Of a stretch of 60,944 nucleotides of DNA, positions 42,911 through 51,200 are shown one piece after another (position 1 is the first letter of the stretch; each line of letters starts with the position of its first letter). The translations under genes were made by a program, and so were the position numbers. This DNA comes from Bacilli bacterium. GTDB lineage: Bacteria > Bacillota_I > Bacilli_A > RF39 > UBA660. The stretch is taken from contig JAGBES010000027.1 of the NCBI GenBank assembly GCA_017936845.1, forward strand, positions 1 through 60,944, in the 5' to 3' direction. A model generated the notes under the pieces. The model was not told the DNA's origin and made no database searches. It worked only from the letters and a program-made list of their open reading frames with translations.

Positions 42911-43172
42911 TTTAGATTAATTTTAATGTTAACATATTTATCTAGTATTTATTTTTTGTCAAAAAATTTAAGAAAGAGGATATGTATGAGTAATATTAAA
43001 AACACTCAAAAATAAAACATTTTGATGAATTATAATATTGAAAATTCATCTTTTTTTATTAAAATAATATGGTATAATTAATTTGATAAGTAATTATTTA
43101 ATTAAGTTAATTGAATAGTATTAAAATAAAATTATAGTTATAATATATAATTTTTATTAAAAGGAGGATATA
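42911..43172. other. Intergenic region with a minimal frame, terminator and ABC promoter
   Basis: Between the HD gene and the ABC operon there is a 9-residue frame (42986-43015, MSNIKNTQK) with an AGAGGA ribosome site. A clear terminator follows at 43024-43057 (gatgaatt / aattcatc, seven T), then an extended -10 promoter TATGGTATAAT at 43068-43078. The mini-frame may be a leader peptide or the remnant of a lost gene. Confidence 0.5.
43024..43057 (+). terminator. Terminator upstream of the ABC operon
   Basis: Eight-bp stem gatgaatt / aattcatc with an 11-nt loop and seven T. Confidence 0.8.
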
Positions 43173-43895
43173 ATGTTAGCTATTGAAATAAATAATTTAA
43201 CAAAAAAATTTAAAGAAAAAAAGGCAATTAATTCCATTAATTTAACAATAGATGAAGGAGAATTATTTGCTTTGTTAGGGACAAATGGAGCAGGAAAAAC
43301 AACAACAATAAAAATTCTTTCAACACTTATATTACCAACAAGTGGTAAAGTTAAAATAGCAGGTTTAGATATTATTAAAGATAGACAAGAAATAAAAAAA
43401 ATATTAAATGTTTCTCCACAAGAAACAGCAATTGCTCCAAATCTTTCTGTAAAAGAAAATCTAGAATTTATGGCTGGCGTTTATCAAATAAAAAACAAAG
43501 AAAAAAAGATAAATGAACTTATAGAAATGTTTAAATTAGAAGAAGTTTTAAAACAAAAAGCAAAAACATTATCGGGAGGATGGCAAAGAAGAGTATCAAT
43601 TGCAATATCATTAATTAATGAACCTAAAATATTATTTTTAGATGAACCAACATTAGGATTAGATGTAATTGCTAGAAAAGAATTATGGAATATTATAAAA
43701 AAATTAAAAGGTAAGATTACAATTATATTGACTACTCATTATATGGAAGAAGCAGAAAGTTTATCAGATAGAATTGGTATCATGTCAAAAGGAAATTTAG
43801 TAGATGTAGGAACATCTGAAGAACTTATAAATAAATCAGGCACTAAAAATTTTGAGGATGCATTTATAAAGATAGCAACAGGAGGAGAATTATAA
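43173..43895 (+). CDS. ABC transporter ATP-binding protein (drug/daunorubicin-type exporter)
   Basis: The 240-residue ATPase has Walker A LLGTNGAGKTTTIKIL near 32-47, signature LSGGWQRRVSIAISLI near 135, Walker B ILFLDEPTLGLD near 155-166 and H-loop LTTHYMEEAESLSDRIG. The GGW after LS is a small variant of LSGGQ. This class (CcmA/DrrA-like) pairs with ABC-2 permeases to export drugs, peptides or polysaccharides. The permease gene starts 1 nt after its stop. AAGGAGG precedes ATG and an extended -10 promoter lies at 43068-43078. Confidence 0.93.
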   Translation: MLAIEINNLTKKFKEKKAINSINLTIDEGELFALLGTNGAGKTTTIKILSTLILPTSGKVKIAGLDIIKDRQEIKKILNVSPQETAIAPNLSVKENLEFMAGVYQIKNKEKKINELIEMFKLEEVLKQKAKTLSGGWQRRVSIAISLINEPKILFLDEPTLGLDVIARKELWNIIKKLKGKITIILTTHYMEEAESLSDRIGIMSKGNLVDVGTSEELINKSGTKNFEDAFIKIATGGEL

Positions 43896-43896
43896 A

Positions 43897-44628
43897 ATGA
43901 GAACATTAAATTTTGCAATAAGAAATTTTAAAGAAATTATAAGAGATCCATTAAGTATTGTTTTTTCTATTTTACTACCAATGTTTTTACTATTTGTATT
44001 TCAGCAAATTAACATTCCTAATGAAAATTATGAATTAAAAAATTTTACACCTGGAATTATTATATTTGGATTTTCCTTCATTACTCTTTTTACAGCAATG
44101 CTAATTTCTAAAGATAGAACTACATCGTTATTAGTTAGATTAGGAATAAGTCCTATGAAACCTATTGAATATATATTAGGTTATATATTATCTATAATTC
44201 CTATCATATTAATACAAAACTTGCTATTTTTTATACTAGCTATTATTTTAGGATTAAGTTTTAGTATAAATATTGTATGGTCGATACTTATATCATTATT
44301 AATTGCAATATTATTTATTTCAATAGGTATAATTATTGGTAGTATTTTTACTGAAAAATCTTCATCAGGTATATCAAGCATTATAGTTCAACTTGTATGT
44401 TTTACAAGTGGTATGTATTTTCCTAAAGAATTACTAGGAAACACATTCTCAAAAATTTGTGAAATTTTACCATTTGAATCATGTGTAACAATAATAAAAG
44501 GAATTATGAATAACAACATAGAAATAATAAATACAAAAAATATAATAACTTTTCTGATTTATTCAATCATATTTTTAATAATTTCAGTATGGATATTTAA
44601 AAGAAAGATGATTAGTGATAATAAATAA
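43897..44628 (+). CDS. ABC-2 type transporter permease
   Basis: The 243-residue protein has about six membrane spans. The first follows FAIRNFKEIIRDPLSIVFSILLP, a typical ABC-2 start (quoted in part). The loop KDRTTSLLVRLGISPMKPIEYILGY lies between TM2 and TM3, and GMYFPKELLGNTFSKICEILPFESC near the end is the usual conserved extracytoplasmic turn. It pairs with the adjacent ATPase in an export system. Substrate unknown; no accessory or immunity gene is adjacent that would name it. Confidence 0.88.
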   Translation: MRTLNFAIRNFKEIIRDPLSIVFSILLPMFLLFVFQQINIPNENYELKNFTPGIIIFGFSFITLFTAMLISKDRTTSLLVRLGISPMKPIEYILGYILSIIPIILIQNLLFFILAIILGLSFSINIVWSILISLLIAILFISIGIIIGSIFTEKSSSGISSIIVQLVCFTSGMYFPKELLGNTFSKICEILPFESCVTIIKGIMNNNIEIINTKNIITFLIYSIIFLIISVWIFKRKMISDNK

Positions 44629-44706
44629 TGGCTAAGTTTTTAATATATACAAAAAAAATAAAATATGATATAATTACTTAAATAAACTTAAAGAGGAGAT
44701 TTAATT

Positions 44707-45144
44707 ATGAAAAGCAATATATACATAAAAGCAAAAGAATTTAAAAAAAAATATCCATTAACAGTAGCATGGAGATTAAAAAGTCACTCTAAAATAGCGG
44801 ATTTACATTTAAATCCAGATGAAGAAGTAAAATATGTATTTGAATGTCAAAAAAATGATAACCCTATTGATATAATAACAACATATGTAGTAGTTCTTAC
44901 AAATAAAAGAATTATGTTAGCACAAAAAAGATTATTATTTGGATATTTTTTTACAGCAATTACCCCAGATATGTTTAATGATTTAAAAGTAAAAACAGGA
45001 ATTATTTGGAGTAAATTAATAATCGATACAGTAAAAGAAGTAGTTGTTTTATCAAATATTCAAAAAGATGCAGCTGATGAAATAGAAACTAATATTACAG
45101 AATATATGATGGAAGAAAAGAAAAAATATAAAGAAAAAAAATAA
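44707..45144 (+). CDS. Small protein with a bacterial PH-like domain
   Basis: The 145-residue protein has a pattern of beta strands resembling bacterial pleckstrin-homology (bPH) domains: VKYVFECQ near 46, TTYVVVLTNKRIMLAQKRLLFGYFF near 60-85 with the signature TNKRI, then a final amphipathic helix (DEIETNITEYMMEEKKKYK). Such domains are common in small uncharacterised envelope-stress proteins. No membrane segment is present. Extended -10 TGATATAAT at 44666-44674 and a GAGGAG ribosome site precede it. Function unknown. Confidence 0.6.
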   Translation: MKSNIYIKAKEFKKKYPLTVAWRLKSHSKIADLHLNPDEEVKYVFECQKNDNPIDIITTYVVVLTNKRIMLAQKRLLFGYFFTAITPDMFNDLKVKTGIIWSKLIIDTVKEVVVLSNIQKDAADEIETNITEYMMEEKKKYKEKK

Positions 45145-45197
45145 GTATTGTCATAATATAAAATATAATGTATAATTTTACTAGAGGAGGTATATTG

Positions 45198-45545
45198 ATG
45201 ATAAAAGAAAAAAATATTGCTGTATGTATTCTTTTAAGTATTGTTACATGTGGAATTTATGCAATTATTTGGTTTATTAATATGACAGATGATGCATCAC
45301 AATCTTCAGGTGAAGAAATGTCTGGTGGTATGGCATTTTTATTAACACTAGTAACATGCGGAATATATGGTTTATATTGGGCATATAAGATGGGAAAAAT
45401 GATGGAAAAAGCTGGTCAAAATAAAAATGTAAGTATTAGTGATAATTCTACTATATACTTAGTACTAAATTTATTTGGATTAGGTATTGTAAATTATTGT
45501 TTAATACAAAACGACTTAAACAAAATTGCAAGACAAGGTAATTAA
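45198..45545 (+). CDS. DUF4234-type small membrane protein
   Basis: ATG 45198 is chosen because AGGAGG at 45185-45190 precedes it. The 115-residue protein has three to four membrane segments with a repeated signature: ILLSIVTCGIYAIIWFINMTDD near the start and LTLVTCGIYGLYWAYKMGKMM in the middle. The doubled TCGIY..xYW pattern is characteristic of DUF4234. Function unknown. It overlaps the following membrane protein gene, implying co-translation. Confidence 0.8.
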   Translation: MIKEKNIAVCILLSIVTCGIYAIIWFINMTDDASQSSGEEMSGGMAFLLTLVTCGIYGLYWAYKMGKMMEKAGQNKNVSISDNSTIYLVLNLFGLGIVNYCLIQNDLNKIARQGN

Positions 45546-45918
45546 TAAAATAGCTATACTATGTATAGCTTTCTTATTTTTAATTTTATTTTTATTCGAT
45601 GTAATTTCGATACCATGCATTTTTCATAAAATAACTGGATTATATTGTTCAGGATGTGGAATATCAAGAATGATAAAAGAAATATTTCGTTTAAATTTTT
45701 ATCAAGCATTTAGATATAATCCACTATGTTTTATTTTGTTTCCATTATTATTAATGTACTTGATATACTCTATTTATTTATGGATAACAGAAAAAGAAGA
45801 TAAAATAATAAAAAAAATAGATCCTAAAATAATATATATACTACTAATAATTGTTATATTATTTGGAATAATGAGAAATATACCAATGTTTTCATTTTTA
45901 AAACCAACTAAAATATAA
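45526..45918 (+). CDS. DUF2752-type small membrane protein
   Basis: The 130-residue frame contains the DUF2752 signature CSGCGISRMIKEIFRLNFYQAFRYNP near residues 39-64 (Cys-x-GCG-x-(S/T)R, quoted across two parts), flanked by three hydrophobic spans. Function unknown. The start is uncertain: TTG at 45526 overlaps the previous gene by 20 nt, and no clear ATG with a ribosome site exists, so translation may depend on coupling to the DUF4234 gene. A terminator (aagaaa / tttctt plus T-tract) follows at 45917-45939. Confidence 0.75.
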   Translation: MQDKVINKIAILCIAFLFLILFLFDVISIPCIFHKITGLYCSGCGISRMIKEIFRLNFYQAFRYNPLCFILFPLLLMYLIYSIYLWITEKEDKIIKKIDPKIIYILLIIVILFGIMRNIPMFSFLKPTKI

Positions 45919-45939
45919 GAAACTATTTCTTTTTTTTTT
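45917..45939 (+). terminator. Terminator after the DUF2752 gene
   Basis: Stem aagaaa / tttctt with a 4-nt loop and nine T. Confidence 0.7.
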
Positions 45940-45979
45940 AAATATGTTATAATAAATATAGAATAAAGGGGCTGATAAA

Positions 45980-46621
45980 ATGGCAAATGTTAAAGTTATC
46001 ACTAGAAATGGTGAAGTAGAAGGAACAAAAATTAGATATATAAATTACGAAAATAACAATTATTTTATTTATTCACTTAATGAACAAGATAATGAAGGGT
46101 ATGAAAAGCTATATATAAATAAGATTACATCTAATGAAGAAGAAACTATAGATGACGAAGAATGGAATATGTTAAAAAAAGTAATACCAACTATTGTAAA
46201 AGAAATAAAATCTAATTATATTACTATTTTTAAAGATTTAGATATTCAAGAAATAGAAGAAATAAATTCAATTTATGCTCATACATTTAGATTAAAAATT
46301 GATATAGTGAAACTAATTACAAAAAAAACAGAATCAGAAAAAATAAATATGCTAGATGAAGAATTGGAAAAATTAATAAATAGTGAACAAAAAGAAGAAA
46401 ATAATTCATTATCCAAATTGGATGAATTTTTACAAAATCCAATGGATAATATTGATGATATAGAACCACCAAAACAACCAATAGATAATAATTCTTCAAA
46501 AAATATAGAAGAATTAGAAAAAGAAATAGAAACATATAAAGAAAGAATTAAAAATTTAGAAGAAGAAGTTGAAATATATAAAGGAAAAATAGAAAAAGTT
46601 AAAACTATGTTAGAAGCATAG
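45980..46621 (+). CDS. Unknown protein with beta-rich start and coiled-coil end
   Basis: No family is recognised with confidence. The first 60 residues (KVITRNGEVEGTKIRYINYENNNYFIYSL) form a small beta domain somewhat like DUF1292. Residues 70-130 are helical. A Pro/Asn/Ser linker near 155-170 precedes a 45-residue coiled coil (EELEKEIETYKERIKNLEEE). This suggests an oligomeric cytosolic scaffold. Extended -10 TGTTATAAT at 45945-45953 and a GGGG-type ribosome site precede the ATG; a terminator overlaps the stop. Confidence 0.6.
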   Translation: MANVKVITRNGEVEGTKIRYINYENNNYFIYSLNEQDNEGYEKLYINKITSNEEETIDDEEWNMLKKVIPTIVKEIKSNYITIFKDLDIQEIEEINSIYAHTFRLKIDIVKLITKKTESEKINMLDEELEKLINSEQKEENNSLSKLDEFLQNPMDNIDDIEPPKQPIDNNSSKNIEELEKEIETYKERIKNLEEEVEIYKGKIEKVKTMLEA

Positions 46622-46630
46622 TTTTTTTAT
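46601..46630 (+). terminator. Terminator
   Basis: Nine-bp stem aaaactatg / catagtttt, 7-nt loop, further T's; overlaps the stop codon. Confidence 0.8.
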
Positions 46631-46684
46631 TAAAAATAGTTTTTAAATTAATCACATTTGAATAATATTAAATGAGGTGGATAT

Positions 46685-47590
46685 ATGAAAAATGTTATAA
46701 ACTATTATTATAATTTAAATCCTGAAGAAATCCGCCAAGTAAATAAAATGTATAAATTTAAAATAAATAACGACTTTTATACATTAATGGAAATAGAAAA
46801 TGATATTAAAAAAATAAATGAAATATATGAAATTTCAGTAGAATTAAATATTAGAGGTATATATACACATACCATTATAACTAATCTTCAAAATAGTATA
46901 ATTACATACATAAATAATAATACTTATGTTTTATTAAAAACATACTCTAAAATGAATGAAGAAATAAATTTAAAAAATGTAATAGAATTTTCTAATATAA
47001 CAACAAATATTGTAAAAAATGATAGTTTAAAAAGAGATAATTGGTATCAACTATGGATAAATAAAATAGATTATTTTGAATATCAAATAAATCAAATTGG
47101 AAAAAAATATAAGTTAATAAGAGAAAGTTTTAGTTATTATGCAGGAATATTAGAAACAGGAATTTCCCTTTTAGTAAATACAAAATTAACAAATATAACA
47201 CTTAGTATTTGTCACAATAGAATTAGAAAAAACGATACATTATTTGATTTATATAATCCTTTTAACTTTATTATAGATTCAAAAGTACGAGATGCAGCAG
47301 AATATTTTAAAGAACAATTTAAATATAATGATCCATATGAATCAATTATAAAATATTTAGAATATAATAATTTAACGGATGATGAAATAATATTATTTTA
47401 TATAAGAATGCTTTATCCATCATTTTATTTTGATTTATATGAAGAAATAATATCGTCAAGTAAAGAAGAAAAAGAAATAAAAAAAATAATAGATAAAGCA
47501 GAAGAATATGAATTATTGTTAAAAAAACTATATATTTATATAAATAATAAAATAGCTTTACCAGAGATAGAATGGATAAAAAAAATGTAG
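46685..47590 (+). CDS. Possible CotS/YutH-like kinase-fold protein
   Basis: A 301-residue soluble protein. The segment TLSICHNRIRKNDTLFDLYNPFNFIIDSKVRDAAEYFK (quoted in parts; near 180-215) recalls the catalytic region of the CotS/YutH family, kinase-like proteins of spore coats: a His/Asn-containing loop followed by D..xRD. The N-terminus (YKFKINNDFYTLMEIENDI) could be the glycine-loop lobe but lacks a clear loop. The family call rests on visual similarity only. It is convergent with a NifU-like gene, and a CotZ-like gene lies 4 kb away, which gives weak contextual support. Confidence 0.42.
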   Translation: MKNVINYYYNLNPEEIRQVNKMYKFKINNDFYTLMEIENDIKKINEIYEISVELNIRGIYTHTIITNLQNSIITYINNNTYVLLKTYSKMNEEINLKNVIEFSNITTNIVKNDSLKRDNWYQLWINKIDYFEYQINQIGKKYKLIRESFSYYAGILETGISLLVNTKLTNITLSICHNRIRKNDTLFDLYNPFNFIIDSKVRDAAEYFKEQFKYNDPYESIIKYLEYNNLTDDEIILFYIRMLYPSFYFDLYEEIISSSKEEKEIKKIIDKAEEYELLLKKLYIYINNKIALPEIEWIKKM

Positions 47591-47591
47591 A

Positions 47592-47822
47592 CTAAACTAC
47601 ATTAATAACTTCTTTAACTTCAGGAATTTCTTCCATAATAGCTGTTTCAATACCATCTTTTAATGTTAAATCTAACATTTCACAATTAGAACAAGCTCCC
47701 ATCATTTTAATATAAACAATACCATTTTCATATTTTACAAATTCAATATTCCCTCCGTCATTTATAAGAAAAGGTCTTAAATTATCAATAATATCAATTA
47801 TTTTATTTTCAATTTCTTTCAT
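47592..47822 (-). CDS. NifU C-terminal domain (Fe-S scaffold/carrier) protein
   Basis: The 76-residue protein is a stand-alone NifU C-terminal (Nfu) domain. It has LRPFLINDGGNIEFVKYENG at the start and the Fe-S ligating CxxC in KMMGACSNCEMLDLTLKDGI. Such proteins carry [4Fe-4S] clusters to targets such as the radical-SAM PflA. ATG 47822 is chosen because GGTGAT (complement of 47826-47831) precedes it. It is convergent with the gene before, only 1 nt separating the stops. Confidence 0.92.
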   Translation of the reverse strand: MKEIENKIIDIIDNLRPFLINDGGNIEFVKYENGIVYIKMMGACSNCEMLDLTLKDGIETAIMEEIPEVKEVINVV

Positions 47823-47890
47823 AAAATCACCGATTATTATTATAGTATATTTCACAAAAATAGTAAACCCTTTTTATTTGATAAAAAATG

Positions 47891-47899
47891 TGATATAAT
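47891..47899 (+). promoter_or_regulatory. Extended -10 promoter of the S1-domain gene
   Basis: TGATATAAT with a poor -35, 19 nt before the ATG. Confidence 0.55.
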
Positions 47900-47917
47900 T
47901 TCTAAAGAGGTGTTTCT

Positions 47918-48280
47918 ATGGATAATAAAATAGTAAAAGGGATAGTTACAGGAATAGAACCATATGGAATATTTGTAAAAATCGATGATGAAAATAGTGG
48001 ATTAATTCATATATCAGAAATTTCAAATAAATTTGTAAAAGATCCTGCTGACTTTGCTAATATAGGTGAAGAAATAGAAGCAGAGATAATAGAAGTAACA
48101 AATGAAGGTAATATAAAATTAAGTATAAAAAATTTGTACGGAGAAAAGAAAAAGAAAAAACATAAAAGACAGATAATAGAAACAAGTTTAGGTTTTAAAA
48201 CTTTAAAGTATAAATTACCAATCTGGACTGTCGAAAATTTAAAAAAACATAAAAATAATTCAATTTCTATTGACAAATAA
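47918..48280 (+). CDS. S1 RNA-binding protein, YugI/GSP13/CvfD type
   Basis: A single S1 OB-fold domain fills residues 3-75: VKGIVTGIEPYGIFVKIDDENSGLIHISEIS and IGEEIEAEIIEVTNEGNIKLSIK (each quoted in part). A basic tail KKKKKHKRQ and a C-terminal segment (TLKYKLPIWTVENLKKHKNN) characteristic of YugI/CvfD proteins follow. These associate with ribosomes and affect translation and cold or envelope stress. The -35 box of the next tRNA promoter overlaps its last codons. Confidence 0.88.
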   Translation: MDNKIVKGIVTGIEPYGIFVKIDDENSGLIHISEISNKFVKDPADFANIGEEIEAEIIEVTNEGNIKLSIKNLYGEKKKKKHKRQIIETSLGFKTLKYKLPIWTVENLKKHKNNSISIDK

Positions 48281-48298
48281 GAAGATAAACTGTATACT
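48270..48298 (+). promoter_or_regulatory. Promoter of the second tRNA cluster
   Basis: TTGACA (48270-48275), 17-nt spacer ending in TG, TATACT (48293-48298), 13 nt before tRNA-Val. It overlaps the stop codon of the S1 gene. Confidence 0.85.
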
Positions 48299-48311
48299 TA
48301 ATATTGTCTAC

Positions 48312-48388
48312 GGGCGATTAGCTCAGTTGGTTAGAGCACCTGCCTTACAAGCAGGGGGTCATAGGTTCGAGTCCTATATCGCCCACCA
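48312..48388 (+). tRNA. tRNA-Val (TAC)
   Basis: Acceptor GGGCGAT pairs with ATCGCCC, discriminator A, encoded CCA; the anticodon loop CTTACAA gives TAC. Confidence 0.97.
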
Positions 48389-48389
48389 T

Positions 48390-48465
48390 GCCGAAATGGC
48401 GCAATTGGTAGCGCAACTGACTTGTAATCAGTAGGTTGCGGGTTCGATTCCTGCTTTCGGCACCA
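48390..48465 (+). tRNA. tRNA-Thr (TGT)
   Basis: Acceptor GCCGAAA pairs with TTTCGGC, discriminator A, encoded CCA; the anticodon loop CTTGTAA gives TGT. Confidence 0.97.
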
Positions 48466-48473
48466 TTTTATTT

Positions 48474-48557
48474 GGAGGGGTAGCGAAGTGGTCAAACGCG
48501 GCAGACTGTAAATCTGTTCCTTCGGGTTCGATGGTTCAAATCCATCTCCCTCCACCA
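48474..48557 (+). tRNA. tRNA-Tyr (GTA)
   Basis: Acceptor GGAGGGG with TCCCTCC (one G-T pair), encoded CCA; the anticodon loop CTGTAAA gives GTA. A long variable arm is present, as in bacterial tRNA-Tyr. Confidence 0.97.
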
Positions 48558-48569
48558 CTTTAGTTTTAT

Positions 48570-48645
48570 TGCCTCGTAGCCAAGTGGTAAGGCACCACAC
48601 TTTGACTGTGGCATTTCGCTAGTTCGAATCTAGCCGAGGCAGCCA
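48570..48645 (+). tRNA. tRNA-Gln (TTG)
   Basis: Acceptor TGCCTCG pairs with CGAGGCA (U1-A72, typical of Gln), discriminator G, encoded CCA; the anticodon loop CTTTGAC gives TTG. Confidence 0.96.
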
Positions 48646-48662
48646 TTTTTAAAATTATATAT

Positions 48663-48738
48663 GTCCTGTTAGCTCAGCCGGTAGAGCATCTGACTTTTAA
48701 TCAGAGGGTCGGCGATTCGAATTCGCCACAGGACACCA
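48663..48738 (+). tRNA. tRNA-Lys (TTT)
   Basis: Acceptor GTCCTGT pairs with ACAGGAC, discriminator A, encoded CCA; the anticodon loop CTTTTAA gives TTT. Last gene of the cluster. Confidence 0.97.
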
Positions 48739-48746
48739 TTTAGAAA

Positions 48747-48800
48747 TAAAACCTTTAAAGGTTTTTTTTTATAAAAAAAATAGGACTTAGTCCTATTTTA
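48747..48800. terminator. Convergent terminators: tRNA cluster and minus-strand surface protein gene
   Basis: aaaacc / ggtttt followed by eight T (48747-48772) ends the tRNA transcript. aaaataggac / gtcctatttt around 48777-48799 ends the minus-strand gene, overlapping its last codons. Confidence 0.75.
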
Positions 48801-49899
48801 CTATATACGGAGAATCTACTGTACCATTACCGCTACTATATAATGTATCACTAGATAAAGTTATAACAAATCTTGGTTGTGCATATGTGTAAGCTGCATA
48901 AGTATCTAATGTACTGCTAATTTTATATACTTCATATGTATTAGATGAGTTAGAAGTTAATGTCCAATAAGTATTATATTTTGCTAAATAATTATAATTT
49001 TTACATTGTTTATCTGTTGTATTTTTGCAAGTAGATTCAAGTGAAGCAAGCATATATTCATTTGCTTGTAATAATCCAATAGGTTGATCTTCTAATTTTT
49101 TAGAACATTCGATTGAACCATCGTTTAAAGTTGCATTTTTATTTCTAAAACCAATACATAAAGCTTGTGGAACAATATATACTTTATCTTTTTTACTGAA
49201 AACATTTTCATCATTAAAATATTTATTTAAAGTATCTTTTATTCTACTTATTGAATAATCATTTTTTCCAACACTTTCCTTTTTTTCAATATTGTATCGG
49301 TTATCCCATACAACAGATTCTACATTATCAATTAAAATTAATCTCAATGAATTATCATTATTAATTCTAACAATTTGCCAATTCTTATTTGCAAACTTAA
49401 CATAATTATTTAAATTTTCTCCTCTAAATAAATAATAATCATTCATTTTATATAAGCCGTTACCACTAGTAACAGTTTTATTATCATCAATAATTTTCTT
49501 ATATAACAAGTTTGTTTCATAACCATCACTACATTTTATAACTGGTTGATATAAATAATAGCCATTATTATTGTTGATGTTTACTTTACCATCACAAGTA
49601 AGTCCTTTTTTTAGTAGTTTATCTAAAGATTTTAAATTACCTGCTTTGACTAATTCATCAATTGAAATGCTAATACTATTTCCACTAACAGTAGGTAGTT
49701 TTTCAGGATATTTTTCATAGTATTTAATTGCTCCATTTTTCATTCTGTTTTCTAATTGATTAGAGCTAATTCTATTACCAACAATTAATTTTAGAATAAC
49801 TAAAATAATAATTAATAACACAATTGAACTAATCCCAATTCCTAAATATGTAATAGTTCTTTTATCCATATTTTTAAAATTAATATTTTTTATATTCAT
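48793..49899 (-). CDS. Membrane-anchored surface protein with pseudopilin-like C-terminal domain
   Basis: The 368-residue protein has a cytoplasmic Lys/Asn-rich start and one membrane anchor (YLGIGISSIVLLIIILVILK, about 18-37). A large extracytoplasmic part follows. It contains FANKNWQIVRINNDNSLRLIL near 168 and ends with YWTLTSNSS, YAQPRFVITLSSDTLYSSGNGTVDSPYIV (quoted in part), a pattern I associate with repetitive surface or pilin-like proteins of AT-rich gut Bacillota. Six or more cysteines suggest disulfides. Function unknown; a wall or adhesion role is inference. Confidence 0.7.
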   Translation of the reverse strand: MNIKNINFKNMDKRTITYLGIGISSIVLLIIILVILKLIVGNRISSNQLENRMKNGAIKYYEKYPEKLPTVSGNSISISIDELVKAGNLKSLDKLLKKGLTCDGKVNINNNNGYYLYQPVIKCSDGYETNLLYKKIIDDNKTVTSGNGLYKMNDYYLFRGENLNNYVKFANKNWQIVRINNDNSLRLILIDNVESVVWDNRYNIEKKESVGKNDYSISRIKDTLNKYFNDENVFSKKDKVYIVPQALCIGFRNKNATLNDGSIECSKKLEDQPIGLLQANEYMLASLESTCKNTTDKQCKNYNYLAKYNTYWTLTSNSSNTYEVYKISSTLDTYAAYTYAQPRFVITLSSDTLYSSGNGTVDSPYIVK

Positions 49900-49997
49900 A
49901 TAATTCCTCCAATTAAGATAATTATAACAAAAAAAATATATTTATTCAATTATTTTCATATTAATATATAATAAGAATAATATTTAATGGTGATTAA

Positions 49998-50819
49998 ATG
50001 TATCAAAATTTATCTTTAATAATAAAAGGAATGATTATTGGACTTGGGAAAATAATACCAGGAGTAAGTGGAAGTTTATTCGCACTAAATTTAGGATTGT
50101 ATGAAAAAGGAATTGATTCAATTAGTAATTTTTTTAAAAAACCAAAAGAAAATTTAATATTTTTAGGAACCGTGGGAATAGGAATATTAATCTCTATAAT
50201 TGTTTTTAGCAAGATATTAAATTATATGTTAATAAAATATTATGTAATAACTATGTTCCTTTTTATAGGTTTATTATTAGGGTCATCAGAATTTTTAATA
50301 AAAAAAAATAAGCCTAAAAATTTAAAAGAGTTAATTCTTTTTATATTTACTTTTTTAATAATGATTATTATTTGTTTTATAAAAACAAAATCAGAATACA
50401 ATTATACAGATAATTTTTTAAATAAAGTATTTGTTTTTATAATAGGATTAATAGATGCAAGTACAATGATTATTCCAGGAATAAGTGGAACAGCAGTATT
50501 GATGCTTATGGGATGCTACAATTTCTTTTTATCCATTTTTGTAAATATAACAAATTTAAATTTAATAAATATAAATATAATTATTTATTTTAGTTTAGGT
50601 TTATTTATAGGAATTATTTTAATAACAAAATTAATGAATCATTTGTTAAATAAAAAGAAAAATATAATATATCCTATTATAATAGGATTTTCATTATCAT
50701 CAATTGTAATATTATTTATAGAAACGATATTTAAAATAAAAAATATGTATGAAATAATATTTGGTATAGTACTACTAATAATTGGATTTAAAATATCCAA
50801 AACATATGGAATTGAGTAA
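49998..50819 (+). CDS. DUF368 membrane protein, PopT-type translocase candidate (copy 2)
   Basis: The 273-residue protein has the same two family repeats as the gene at 14502: GLGKIIPGVSGSLFALNLGLYEKG near the start (quoted in part) and STMIIPGISGTAVLMLMGCYNF near 155. About eight membrane spans are present. The two copies share layout and the G-K-I-I-P-G-(V/I)-S-G core but differ over most of their length, so this is an old duplication or separate acquisition. Predicted role: return of undecaprenyl phosphate to the inner leaflet. GGTGAT precedes ATG. Confidence 0.88.
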   Translation: MYQNLSLIIKGMIIGLGKIIPGVSGSLFALNLGLYEKGIDSISNFFKKPKENLIFLGTVGIGILISIIVFSKILNYMLIKYYVITMFLFIGLLLGSSEFLIKKNKPKNLKELILFIFTFLIMIIICFIKTKSEYNYTDNFLNKVFVFIIGLIDASTMIIPGISGTAVLMLMGCYNFFLSIFVNITNLNLININIIIYFSLGLFIGIILITKLMNHLLNKKKNIIYPIIIGFSLSSIVILFIETIFKIKNMYEIIFGIVLLIIGFKISKTYGIE

Positions 50820-50860
50820 TAAAAAAACAAAAAAAATATATAATTAATTGAGGTGATAAA

Positions 50861-51175
50861 GTGAAGGAACTACCAAAAATATTTGCTAATAAAATAGAAA
50901 AAGAAATGAATAATAATAGAACATATTCAATATCAAATAATGAAGAAAAAAAACAAATAGAAGAATATAAAGGAATAAAAATAGGAAAAAATATTAATCA
51001 AAAAATAAATGATATTTTTGCTTCACCTAGTTATGTATATAAAGCAGACGTTATTATAACAACGGATGAAGGTGAATTAACAAAAAGAATAATAGGTAAA
51101 AATGGGAATAATTTAATAACTATAGATAATGAATTAATTAATATTGATAAAATAAAAGATATAAGATTTAAATAA
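50861..51175 (+). CDS. Hypothetical small protein
   Basis: A 104-residue protein of unknown family starting GTG after AGGTGAT. The first 45 residues are charged and helical; the second half is a short beta domain (YVYKADVIITTDEGELTKRIIGKNGNNLITIDNELINIDKI, quoted in pieces) that could be an SH3- or Sm-like barrel. No membrane segment or metal site is visible. It lies 42 nt after the DUF368 gene and may be co-transcribed. A bidirectional terminator follows. Confidence 0.6.
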   Translation: MKELPKIFANKIEKEMNNNRTYSISNNEEKKQIEEYKGIKIGKNINQKINDIFASPSYVYKADVIITTDEGELTKRIIGKNGNNLITIDNELINIDKIKDIRFK

Positions 51176-51200
51176 AAAATAAGCCAAATGGCTTATTTTT
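51174..51200. terminator. Bidirectional terminator
   Basis: Ten-bp stem aaaataagcc / ggcttatttt with an AAAT loop between two convergent genes. Confidence 0.85.

Noticed and set aside
48331-48600. Open frame on the minus strand across the second tRNA cluster
   Set aside because: Same reason; it spans four tRNA genes.
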